In this document: piece after piece, positions 1-7,200 of the stretch
Numbering within the stretch: position 1 is the stretch's first letter
Layout: every line of letters starts with the position of its first letter
Source: a virus
DNA length: 39,593 nt
IMG/VR virus record: IMGVR_UViG_3300034096_000521
Span: 1 to 39,593 of that record
Reading direction: 5' to 3' (one strand)
The notes under the pieces: generated by a model
Database searches by the model: none
Seen by the model: the letters and a program-made list of their open reading frames with translations, nothing else
What the model was told of the DNA's origin: nothing
Program-made: the position numbers and the translations under genes

Positions 1-127
1 ATGGAGGCTGGCAATGGCTGATAAGAAGATAACTGCTTTAACGGCGCTAACTGGCGCCAACACGGCTAGCACAGATGTGTTCCCTATTGTGGATGTGTCG
101 GCTACGGAAACTAAAAAGATTACGGCA
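1..127. repeat. Terminal direct repeat, left copy (contig circularity overlap)
   Basis: These 127 bases are identical to positions 39467-39593. A perfect overlap of exactly 127 bases at the two ends is what a de Bruijn assembler using k=127 leaves on a circular or circularly permuted molecule. It is therefore best read as an assembly overlap, not a biological terminal repeat. Merging the ends gives a 39,466-bp circle and joins the 39194-39487 gene to the gene starting at 14. Confidence 0.95.
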
Positions 128-433
128 GCAGAGTTGGCTGCCGCTATTGCTGTTATTGGTTTGGATGCTGGTGGTGGTGTTCCAACAAAGATTCATGGTG
201 TTGAGTTGCCTGCTACACATATGATTCGTTTTGAGGGTGCTACCGATAACAATTTTGAAACTTTTTTGACGGTTGTGGACCCGACTGCTGACCGTACTCT
301 TACTTTCCCTGATGAGACTGGTACTGTCGCTACTCAGGCTTATGCTGATTCGGCTGCTAGTGCAGCCGCAGCAGCGGCAACAGTTGATTTTGCTGATGCC
401 GATAATGTTTTATGTAACGCAATATTTAACTAG
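14..433 (+). CDS. Small Ala-rich structural protein, fibre/appendage-like
   Basis: A 139-aa protein. Its N-terminus (ITALTALTGANTASTDVFPI followed by a TKKITAAEL stretch) matches the start signature common in phage tail-fibre and appendage proteins of aquatic phages. The C-terminus is an Ala-rich, probably helical segment (residues about 110-125). The ATG has GGAGG at 3-7 and overlaps the end of the upstream gene by 8 nt once the contig ends are joined (39480-39487). It opens the fibre cassette that runs to 3106. The family resemblance is by eye; exact role (fibre, fibre adaptor or spike base) is inferred. Confidence 0.7.
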   Translation: MADKKITALTALTGANTASTDVFPIVDVSATETKKITAAELAAAIAVIGLDAGGGVPTKIHGVELPATHMIRFEGATDNNFETFLTVVDPTADRTLTFPDETGTVATQAYADSAASAAAAAATVDFADADNVLCNAIFN

Positions 434-466
434 GGAACGATTTAACCACTTATTAGGAGATAACAC

Positions 467-829
467 ATGGCAACATTTACTAAGAAGATTCTTTCAGGTA
501 GCACAGACGGCAAAGCCGTCAAGGTCGCCGCTACCGCTACTGCTGGTACAACGATTCATACTGGTTCGACTACGACTACGACTCTTGATGAGGTTTGGAT
601 TTATGCAGTAAACACTTCAGCATCATCAGTCAAATTGACGATTGAGTGGGGCGAGGCTACAGCACCTGATGGCAATATCGAGGTTACTGTTCAGCCTGAG
701 GCTGGTTTGGTGACTGTGATTCCTGGTTTGTTGATTAAAGGTAATGCGACTGCGCTTGTTGTTAAGGCGTTTGCTGCGACAGCGAATGTGATTTGTATTC
801 ACGGTTTCGTTAATCAGATTACGGTTTAA
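467..829 (+). CDS. Predicted virion structural protein (beta-rich)
   Basis: A 120-aa protein with a clear AGGAG 7 nt before the ATG. The sequence alternates Thr/Val/Ala-rich strands with little charge (for example VKLTIEWGEATAPDG and ITV at the C-terminus), typical of small beta-sandwich virion proteins. It lies between an appendage-like protein and the first glycine-rich fibre gene, so a structural role in the fibre assembly is likely. No specific family is recognised with certainty. Confidence 0.7.
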   Translation: MATFTKKILSGSTDGKAVKVAATATAGTTIHTGSTTTTTLDEVWIYAVNTSASSVKLTIEWGEATAPDGNIEVTVQPEAGLVTVIPGLLIKGNATALVVKAFAATANVICIHGFVNQITV

Positions 830-831
830 CT

Positions 832-1704
832 ATGCCGAACAGGCGTGAACTCGGATATGTAAGTGCTGGAAGCACAAGCACTATTCCTGCTACTACAGGT
901 TACGGTGTGGCTACTGGTGGCTCATCTAGTTCTATAACTGTTTCATCACAGAACTATACGCTTCTAACTTTTACTAGTGACGGCAATCTTGTTGTTTCTT
1001 CGGCAGGTTTGTTTGATGTACTGATGTTCGGTGGAGGTGGTGCAGGAGGTTATGGCGCAAACGCCGCCTGGCGAAGTGGCGGTGGAGGTGCTGGCGGTAT
1101 CTTACAAACAACGGTTTATTTAGATGCTGCAACTTATGCAATAAAAATTGGTGCAGGTGGTGCTGGTAGTAGTGCTGATGTAGTTTCTGGTTTTGGTTCT
1201 AGTGTTGGAACTTCTGCAAGGTCTTTAAGTATTGCTGGTGGCGGCGGCGGCGGAGGTGTTACTGCTGGTGATACGCCACCTGCTAAAGGTGGTTGCGGTG
1301 GCGGTGCTTATATGCGTACATATTTGACTGGCGCTGCGGCATTTGTTGATGGTGTTACTGGATATGCTGGCGGAAATGCCTCAGCCGAAGATGGCGCTGG
1401 TGGAGGTGGCGGCACTACGGCTGCAGGTGTAAATGGCACAAGCGGAGAAGTAGGTGGCAATGGCGGTGCTGGTTACGATGTAAGCGCATTTATTGGTGGT
1501 AGCACACTTTATAAAGGAGGCGGAGGCGGTGGAGGTGGTGGTACTACTGCTGGAACAGGTGGTTCAAGTATTGGTGGAACTGCTGGCATGGATTCATCTG
1601 GTGGAACTGCTGCTGCGAATACTGCTAGTGGTGGCGGTGGCGCAAAGAATGGTGTAGGTGGTTCAGGCGGTTCAGGCATTATTTATGTCAGGTTCAAGGT
1701 GTAA
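832..1704 (+). CDS. Glycine-rich tail fibre / adhesin-like protein, copy 1
   Basis: A 290-aa protein. The N-terminal segment (residues 1-60) includes LGYVSAGSTSTI, followed by a strand-rich linker and then a Gly-rich domain from about residue 63 (DVLMFGGGGAGG) to the end, with many GGGG runs. This matches the glycine-rich domain found at the tips of phage fibres, where polyglycine helices pack together as in T-even gp38-type adhesins. The C-terminus (GSGIIYVRFKV) is the usual closing strand. It starts 3 nt after the preceding stop. The N-terminus is shared with the 1938-2822 gene, so the two are paralogues. Receptor binding is inferred. Confidence 0.8.
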   Translation: MPNRRELGYVSAGSTSTIPATTGYGVATGGSSSSITVSSQNYTLLTFTSDGNLVVSSAGLFDVLMFGGGGAGGYGANAAWRSGGGGAGGILQTTVYLDAATYAIKIGAGGAGSSADVVSGFGSSVGTSARSLSIAGGGGGGGVTAGDTPPAKGGCGGGAYMRTYLTGAAAFVDGVTGYAGGNASAEDGAGGGGGTTAAGVNGTSGEVGGNGGAGYDVSAFIGGSTLYKGGGGGGGGGTTAGTGGSSIGGTAGMDSSGGTAAANTASGGGGAKNGVGGSGGSGIIYVRFKV

Positions 1705-1706
1705 TT

Positions 1707-1934
1707 ATGTCAGCACAATACTTCGCACAACTAGACGACAACAATGTAGTAACCCATGTCGCTGTAGTGCAACGAGAGTTCCTTGAAGCGAACCCGCAAC
1801 GCTATACGGGTCGTTGGGTTGAAACCTTTTTTGATACTGAGGGTAAAACTTATGCTGGTATCAGTTTCACTTACGATGAAGCAACACAGGATTTTGTTGC
1901 ACCACCAAGCCCAGTTATCGAGAGTGAGGTTTAG
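1707..1934 (+). CDS. Small fibre-associated protein (YAGI-YTYD family), copy 1
   Basis: A 75-aa protein with an N-terminal QLDDNNVVTHVAVV strand pair and a C-terminal YAGISFTYDEATQDFVAPP motif. This pattern recurs in small virion proteins of cyanophages and other aquatic phages, usually beside fibre genes. It follows the glycine-rich fibre gene by 2 nt, as the 2822-3106 paralogue follows the second fibre gene. It may be a fibre chaperone or a fibre-tip subunit; the sequence does not decide between them. Confidence 0.75.
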   Translation: MSAQYFAQLDDNNVVTHVAVVQREFLEANPQRYTGRWVETFFDTEGKTYAGISFTYDEATQDFVAPPSPVIESEV

Positions 1935-1937
1935 TTT

Positions 1938-2822
1938 ATGGCTGCAAGGTTGATGGGTTATGTTTCGGCTAGCAACACACCGACAATCGTGTTTCCTACG
2001 CCTGCCACTTTAGATGTCGATTATCTTGTTTTAGGTGGTGGTGGCGGCGGCGGTATTGGGAACACCAACGGTAGCGGTGGTGGTGGTGCTGGCGGTATGC
2101 GTTGCACAGTTACAGGGACAGGCGGCGGTGGCAGTCTTGAAAGTGCTTTGACGATTGCAAAAAATGTTAATTATTCGGTTGTTGTTGGTGCAGGCGGCGC
2201 AAAACATAACAGCGGAAATAGCAGCACTTTTGTTGTTACGGCGCAGGGTGGCGGTAGAGGTGGAGCCGCCAATAATGGAGCATTAATTAAAGATGGTGAT
2301 ACGGGTGGCAGCGGTGGTGGCGGCGGCAACATAAATGGTGTGGGTGCAAGCGGCACAACTAACCAAGGTTACGCAGGCGGTGACGCTGCTGGAAATGTGA
2401 ACCCATATCGTGGCGGCGGTGGTGGTGGTGCAGGTGCAGTTGGTGCTACGGGTGGTAGTGGCGCACCAAATGGCGGTGCAGGCGTAGCGTCAAGCATTAC
2501 AGGTTCATCCGTCACTTATGGCGGCGGCGGTGGTGGCGGCGCAGACAATACTTCCGCAGGTAGCGGCGGTGCAGGCGGCGGCGGCGCAGGTGGCGTAGGT
2601 GGCATAGGCACGAACGGGACAGCAAATCGTGGCGGTGGTGGCGGCGGTTCAGGCGGCGCACTATTCAGCACAACAGGCGGAAGCGGAATAGTTATCTTGC
2701 GTTACTTGACTTCGGGCAACACAATTACTGTTGGCGCAGGTTTGACATCATCATCGGCAACAGACGGAAGCCACACAGTCGTGTCGTTTACCGCTGGTAG
2801 TGGAACAGTAAGTTGGGCATAA
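1938..2822 (+). CDS. Glycine-rich tail fibre / adhesin-like protein, copy 2
   Basis: A 294-aa protein with N-terminal MGYVSASNTPTI, matching LGYVSAGSTSTI of the 832-1704 protein. The Gly-rich domain starts near residue 30 (DYLVLGGGGGGG) and fills most of the chain, ending in SGIVILRYLTSG and a short beta-rich tail. It is the second of two paralogous fibre units. Its stop codon overlaps the next gene's ATG (TAATG at 2820-2824), indicating translational coupling with the small partner. The repetitive GGT/GGC codons are likely recombination-prone. Confidence 0.8.
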   Translation: MAARLMGYVSASNTPTIVFPTPATLDVDYLVLGGGGGGGIGNTNGSGGGGAGGMRCTVTGTGGGGSLESALTIAKNVNYSVVVGAGGAKHNSGNSSTFVVTAQGGGRGGAANNGALIKDGDTGGSGGGGGNINGVGASGTTNQGYAGGDAAGNVNPYRGGGGGGAGAVGATGGSGAPNGGAGVASSITGSSVTYGGGGGGGADNTSAGSGGAGGGGAGGVGGIGTNGTANRGGGGGGSGGALFSTTGGSGIVILRYLTSGNTITVGAGLTSSSATDGSHTVVSFTAGSGTVSWA

Positions 2823-3106
2823 TGGCACATTACGCAATTATTGACGAACGCAACATAGTTATTCAAGTAATAACAGGCGTTGAGGAAACCGTTACACAAA
2901 CCGACACAGACGGCACAGAAGTTGGTGGTTCTGCTGAAGCGTGGGAAGCGTTCTATACGGCGCAGTTAAAAAACCCAAACTTGTATGTAAAACGCACTTC
3001 ATATAACGGCACTATTCGTGGAACATACGCTGGCATCGGTTACACCTATGACCCTGTTGCTGACGAGTTTGTTGCACCCGTAGTTGAAGAACCTGCCGAA
3101 CCTTAA
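2822..3106 (+). CDS. Small fibre-associated protein (YAGI-YTYD family), copy 2
   Basis: A 94-aa protein starting at the ATG that overlaps the upstream stop (TAATG); a TTG nine bases earlier is less likely. It begins MAHYAIIDERNIVIQVI and ends with YAGIGYTYDPVADEFVAP, the same frame as the 1707-1934 protein but with a longer middle. The pairing of one such protein with each glycine-rich fibre suggests matched partners. Confidence 0.75.
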   Translation: MAHYAIIDERNIVIQVITGVEETVTQTDTDGTEVGGSAEAWEAFYTAQLKNPNLYVKRTSYNGTIRGTYAGIGYTYDPVADEFVAPVVEEPAEP

Positions 3107-3109
3107 AGT

Positions 3110-4756
3110 GTGGGTCGCAATCTAACAAGGTGGCTTATACCGCTACCAGCAATCCTGTTTGCGGTTATACCGCAAAATGCTAACGCAGAACCAGTTGCGG
3201 GTTTAACAACCACCTATTATACGATTGATGTAATCCCGCCAGTTCAATCAACTGACGAATACCCTGTCTGCGGTACTGAGACAGAGAACAACATCAATCG
3301 CAGTTATGATGGTGAACCATACGAGGATTGCACGGGCGACCTGTTCATGGTTCACATGACAGGCTACATAGACATCCCTGAACACAACACGATTGAGTTC
3401 ATGCTCGCACACGATGACGGCGGTGAGATAACTATTGACGGCAACACATTCGGTGTTTGGAATGACCAAAGTTGTTCGTGGAGTATGTCAGACGAACTAG
3501 AACTAAATGCAGGTAGCCAGCCTTTAGAACTATGGATGTACGAAAACGGTGGCGGAACCTGCCTGATGCTCGCATGGAAAATAGATGGCAACGGCTGGGT
3601 GATTGTGCCAGACGAAGCGTTTACAACTAGCGCAGTTTCGCAGACAACTTCAACAACATCTTCAACAACCACATCCTCAACGACAACCACATCATCTACC
3701 TCGTTACCCACAAGTACCACGGAAGTTGCCACAACAACCACAAGCACGTTACCCCAAACAACAACATCAATTTTAACGACTTCATCTACAACAACCCTTC
3801 CCATAACGACGACCACAGTTCAGTCAACAACAACCACGCAAACGACAACAACAACGTCAACGACGACCATCCCAATTCAAACAACGACCACAACTTTTGT
3901 ACCATACACCCCTCCTCAGACAACGATTGCTATTCCCACCATCGAGACTCAACCGATAACCACCATAACCTTACCCGAAACCATAGTTGTCTTACCCGAA
4001 ACCACAGCACCAGAAACATTTATAACCGAACCAGACGAAGTGATTTTGCCTGACACAACTGAACCAGAAACATTTATACCCTATCCTGACGGTCCTCTTG
4101 AAGAACCTGTTGTGCCTGTTGAGACAACCATTCTTGAGACATTTTTTCCCGACTACGAAGTCGGGCCTGTTCTTGACGAAACAGAACAGCCAGAAGACAC
4201 AATAGAGCTGCCGGAATATATAACAGAAACAACACTATTAGAAGAAACGGATTCATCACCTATTACTCTACCCGAACTTGTAGCAGACGAACAAGTAACA
4301 GAAGTATTGGAAGAAGTCATCGAAGATGAACCCGTCACTGACGAACAAGTAGAACAAATCTTAGAAACCCTTACCGAAGCCGCACCTGAACAGATTGTGG
4401 AGGCTATTACCCAAGTCTTAGCCGCGGATATCACCTCAGACCAAGCCACCGAGATAGCGTCAAGCCCAGAAGTCTTGGCTGCTATCACCGAAACTCAGGC
4501 TGAAGAACTCTTTGAACAAATCGTTGTGGACGAACTGTCTGAGGAACAGTTGGAGGCGTTTACTGAAGCCATTCAGGAAGCGCCAACAGAAATTAAACAG
4601 GCTTTTGAGAAAACTATTGATATTTTTAGTTCCAAATTTGATGAATATGTGCCAACCGGCTCTAACGTGCCGGTTCGCACCCGTAGAACCCTTGTAGTTA
4701 TTGGGTCCTTGTTAACGATGTTACCAAGTGTCCATATTAAGACAGGTAAATTATGA
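3110..4756 (+). CDS. Secreted PA14-domain surface protein with Thr-rich stalk and C-terminal membrane segment
   Basis: A 548-aa protein starting at GTG 3 nt after the upstream stop. Residues 1-26 form a signal peptide (basic start, hydrophobic core, ANA cleavage site). Residues about 28-165 resemble a PA14-like beta-barrel, a carbohydrate-binding fold (HMTGYIDIPEHN, MLAHDDGGEITIDG, WMYENGGGTC). Residues about 175-265 are almost pure Thr/Ser, a mucin-like stalk, then Pro/Glu/Thr-rich to about 395, acidic helical repeats to about 510, and a hydrophobic segment after RTRR near residue 525. The final ATGA overlaps the next gene. A signal peptide is odd inside a virion gene block: it may decorate the host surface, aid lysis, or block superinfection. 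Confidence 0.8.
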   Translation: MGRNLTRWLIPLPAILFAVIPQNANAEPVAGLTTTYYTIDVIPPVQSTDEYPVCGTETENNINRSYDGEPYEDCTGDLFMVHMTGYIDIPEHNTIEFMLAHDDGGEITIDGNTFGVWNDQSCSWSMSDELELNAGSQPLELWMYENGGGTCLMLAWKIDGNGWVIVPDEAFTTSAVSQTTSTTSSTTTSSTTTTSSTSLPTSTTEVATTTTSTLPQTTTSILTTSSTTTLPITTTTVQSTTTTQTTTTTSTTTIPIQTTTTTFVPYTPPQTTIAIPTIETQPITTITLPETIVVLPETTAPETFITEPDEVILPDTTEPETFIPYPDGPLEEPVVPVETTILETFFPDYEVGPVLDETEQPEDTIELPEYITETTLLEETDSSPITLPELVADEQVTEVLEEVIEDEPVTDEQVEQILETLTEAAPEQIVEAITQVLAADITSDQATEIASSPEVLAAITETQAEELFEQIVVDELSEEQLEAFTEAIQEAPTEIKQAFEKTIDIFSSKFDEYVPTGSNVPVRTRRTLVVIGSLLTMLPSVHIKTGKL

Positions 4757-4920
4757 AGAAACTACTTAACTATCTAGCTGAGAACACTTGGACTTGGGCG
4801 GGCACGGGCATGGTATTGATTACCTTGTCTGGACCTACTTTTCGTCAGGCTGTGTTCTTGACAGGTACTGCCGTGGTTCTTCATTCCGTAATAACCCTAA
4901 GTCAGAAAGATGAAAAATGA
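4753..4920 (+). CDS. Small two-helix membrane protein, holin-like
   Basis: A 55-aa protein coupled by ATGA overlaps at both ends (4753-4756 with the PA14 gene and 4917-4920 with the next). It has two probable membrane helices, residues about 13-30 (WTWAGTGMVLITLSG) and 33-50 (AVFLTGTAVVLHSVITLS), and a charged C-terminus (QKDEK). Size, topology and the neighbouring second membrane protein fit a holin or holin partner. Assignment rests on topology only. Confidence 0.65.
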   Translation: MKKLLNYLAENTWTWAGTGMVLITLSGPTFRQAVFLTGTAVVLHSVITLSQKDEK

Positions 4921-5162
4921 ACTCAACAATTGCAAAAGCCCTAGACCTTGGACAACGACTTGTATCGTTGTTTATTGCCAGCGCATTACCAATCATCACA
5001 GGTGGAGCAATCCTCGGTGTTGATGTGATTAAGTCGGCTGGTGTTGCAGGACTTACAGCCTTGTTTGGTGTTGTACAGAAACTTGCCGCAGCGTCAGTTG
5101 ATGGCGAGCTTACATCAACAGAAATTAGCGCAGCGTTTGGAACTAAGACCAAGAAGAAGTAA
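4917..5162 (+). CDS. Putative holin
   Basis: An 81-aa protein with two hydrophobic stretches, residues about 15-38 (LVSLFIASALPIITGGAILG) and about 40-58 (SAGVAGLTALFGVVQ), and a basic C-terminus (TKTKKK). This matches small actinophage holins. It overlaps the upstream membrane gene by ATGA and the large terminase by TAATG. Unusually, the endolysin candidate lies far away at 23751-24245, so lysis genes are split. Membrane location is well supported, holin function is inferred. Confidence 0.65.
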   Translation: MNSTIAKALDLGQRLVSLFIASALPIITGGAILGVDVIKSAGVAGLTALFGVVQKLAAASVDGELTSTEISAAFGTKTKKK

Positions 5163-6757
5163 TGGAATTATCCGACCTTCTCAACGAGAAGGAATGGAGA
5201 AAATGTAAAGGTCCTGAGGACGCAACCTTAGAACAACAGGTTGAAGCATTTGAATATTTCTGTTCCAACTATTGGATGATACGCCACCCTGAACGGGGTC
5301 GTATCAAGTTTGAGTTGCGTGATGCGCAACGAGAAACAATTGCCACATGGTTATCCACCCGATACTCGATAGTGCTTAAAGCACGACAGATTGGGTTCTC
5401 TACCCTTGCGTCTGCATATTCATTTTGGTTGGCTTTCTTTTGGCCTGACAGATTTATTGTTATGCTTTCGCGCACAGAGCGTGAAGCAGCTAAGTTGTTG
5501 CAGAAGTCAAAGTACGGTTACAAGATGTTGCCGGCATGGATGCGCAAACATGGTCCAGAGTTGCTTTCTGATAATCAACTTAAGATTGTGTTCGCTAACG
5601 AGTCTGCGGTTGAGTCGCTGCCGTCAGGCAACGACCCAGCCCGAGGTGAATCGGTATTCTTGGTAATCATTGACGAGATGGCGTTTTTGCCAAACCCAAG
5701 CGAAGCTTGGGCATCCATTGAGCCAATTGCCGACGTCGGCGGTCGTGTCATTTGTCTATCTACCGCCAACGGTGAGGGCAACATATTTCACGAGTTGTGG
5801 GTTGGTTCCCAAACAAAAACAAATAGATTTACGGGAATCTTTTTCCCTTGGTCTGCTGGCGACCGTGACGAAGAATGGTACGAAGCTAAGAAGCGTGACT
5901 TGCCTGATTGGCAAATGGCACAAGAATATCCATCTGACCCAGACGAAGCCTTTATCCGCTCTGGTCGTCCTGTGTTTGATTTGGAAACCTTGCGCGCGTA
6001 TGAGCCCGAAGAACCAAGTCGTGGTTACTTACACAAAGGAATGGGCAAGGGTGTTTATGAGTTCAGGGAAGATGGTGGTGAACTTGCTGTGTGGGAGTTC
6101 CCTGAGCGTGGTCAGGTTTATGTTATTGGTGCTGACGTTGCCGAAGGTCTAGGTCATGGCGACTTTAGTTCTGCACATGTAATCAATGTCGAAACAGGTT
6201 TGGTTGTGGCACATTGGCACGGACATGTGGATGCAGACATATTTGGTGAAGAAGTTTTGTTTGCTTTGGGTTGGTGGTACAACCATTGTCTGATTGGTGT
6301 TGAGTCAAACAACCACGGGTTGACAACCCTAAAAGGGTTGCAACGCGTGGGATACAAGAATCTGTTTCGTCAAAGACGGCTTGGTCAGCGCAACCCAACA
6401 GTCAGCGAGACTTTGGGTTGGCGTACAACATCGGTTTCCAAACCTTTAGCCATTGACGAACTAAACGGGAACATGCGAGATGGTGCTTTGTATATTGCAT
6501 GCAAAGCAACAGTTGCCGAACTACGCACTTTTATCCGTCAACAAAATGGCAAGATGCACGGTTCGCCGCACGACGACAGAGTTATGTCTTTGGCTATCTG
6601 CAACCAGATGCTTAAATATGTTTGGCTACCTGAATATCGAATTACCGTTGCCCCCAAAAAGAATACATTTGATTGGTGGAGCCAGCACATCCTAAAAGCA
6701 CCAAAAGAAGGAAGACAACCAATCGGGGCAGAAAATGTTAGGAAAGTAACGATTTAG
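5162..6757 (+). CDS. terL: Terminase large subunit (DNA packaging ATPase/nuclease)
   Basis: A 531-aa protein that pumps DNA into the prohead and cuts it. The N-terminal ATPase shows a Walker A-like KARQIGFST (73-81), Walker B FLVIIDE (166-172, D171/E172) and coupling motif LSTANG (199-204). The C-terminal RNase H-like nuclease shows GADVAEG (D325), GVESNN (E381) and HDDRVMSLA (D471/D472). All expected catalytic residues are present and length is normal. The start overlaps the putative holin stop (TAATG). Its small-subunit partner is not adjacent: on the circle it lies about 5.4 kb upstream, beyond the fibre cassette. Confidence 0.95.
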   Translation: MELSDLLNEKEWRKCKGPEDATLEQQVEAFEYFCSNYWMIRHPERGRIKFELRDAQRETIATWLSTRYSIVLKARQIGFSTLASAYSFWLAFFWPDRFIVMLSRTEREAAKLLQKSKYGYKMLPAWMRKHGPELLSDNQLKIVFANESAVESLPSGNDPARGESVFLVIIDEMAFLPNPSEAWASIEPIADVGGRVICLSTANGEGNIFHELWVGSQTKTNRFTGIFFPWSAGDRDEEWYEAKKRDLPDWQMAQEYPSDPDEAFIRSGRPVFDLETLRAYEPEEPSRGYLHKGMGKGVYEFREDGGELAVWEFPERGQVYVIGADVAEGLGHGDFSSAHVINVETGLVVAHWHGHVDADIFGEEVLFALGWWYNHCLIGVESNNHGLTTLKGLQRVGYKNLFRQRRLGQRNPTVSETLGWRTTSVSKPLAIDELNGNMRDGALYIACKATVAELRTFIRQQNGKMHGSPHDDRVMSLAICNQMLKYVWLPEYRITVAPKKNTFDWWSQHILKAPKEGRQPIGAENVRKVTI

Positions 6758-6767
6758 GATTGTATTG

Positions 6768-6995
6768 ATGCTTTCCATAACCTGCGAGAACTGTTCAACA
6801 GAGTTTTATGCACCAGAATTGCCAAGACGGGGTGCTATTTGCTTTAAATGCCACATAAGCACGGTAAATTTGGGATTTACTTACGGCAAGGAAGACTTTC
6901 ATGGACCAACCATCAAGGAGCGCCAACAAAAGCAGGTTGCAGATGCCAAGATAAATGGCATCAACGCCGAGCCTGTTGGCAGTCGTTGGATTTAA
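6768..6995 (+). CDS. Small zinc-ribbon protein, unknown function
   Basis: A 75-aa protein from the ATG at 6768 (a TTG one codon earlier is less likely). Two CxxC pairs, ITCENCSTEF (C6, C9) and AICFKCHIS (C25, C28 approximately), form a rubredoxin/zinc-ribbon-like knuckle in the N-terminal third; the rest is polar. It sits between the large terminase and portal genes, where it could assist packaging or head assembly. No family is recognised. Confidence 0.65.
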   Translation: MLSITCENCSTEFYAPELPRRGAICFKCHISTVNLGFTYGKEDFHGPTIKERQQKQVADAKINGINAEPVGSRWI

Positions 6996-6999
6996 TGCT

Positions 7000-7200
7000 A
7001 TGCCTGAAATCTGGGTCCCGATTGTCGTTGCCGTTATTACGGGCCCGGTAGTAGTAGTCCTGAGCAAGTTGCGCAAAGAGAATTCGGAACAACACGCAGA
7101 AGGTAGAGAGTTGCTACAAGCAATAGGCACAAAGGTGGATAAGGTCGGTAGTAAGTTGGATGAACATATTGGTTGGCACAAAGGCAAAGAGGAAAACTAA
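7000..7200 (+). CDS. Small membrane-anchored coiled-coil protein
   Basis: A 66-aa protein starting at MPEIWVPIVV. One membrane helix (residues about 4-23, IWVPIVVAVITGPVVVVLSK) is followed by a polar heptad-rich helix (LLQAIGTKVDKVGSKLDEHI). This one-helix plus coiled-coil layout is common in small actinophage membrane proteins, sometimes annotated as holin accessory proteins. The stop overlaps the portal ATG (TAATG). A longer in-frame start at 6955 would overlap the previous gene and is not favoured. Confidence 0.65.
   Translation: MPEIWVPIVVAVITGPVVVVLSKLRKENSEQHAEGRELLQAIGTKVDKVGSKLDEHIGWHKGKEEN

Noticed and set aside
1020-2700. Repeated GGT/GGC-rich units that resemble a repeat array or diversity-generating locus
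   Set aside because: There are no regular repeats with unique spacers, no template repeat and no reverse transcriptase; these are glycine codons of fibre genes.
3364-3816. 150-aa Val-rich open frame antisense to the PA14 gene
   Set aside because: It is the mirror of Thr codon repeats; low complexity explains the lack of stops.
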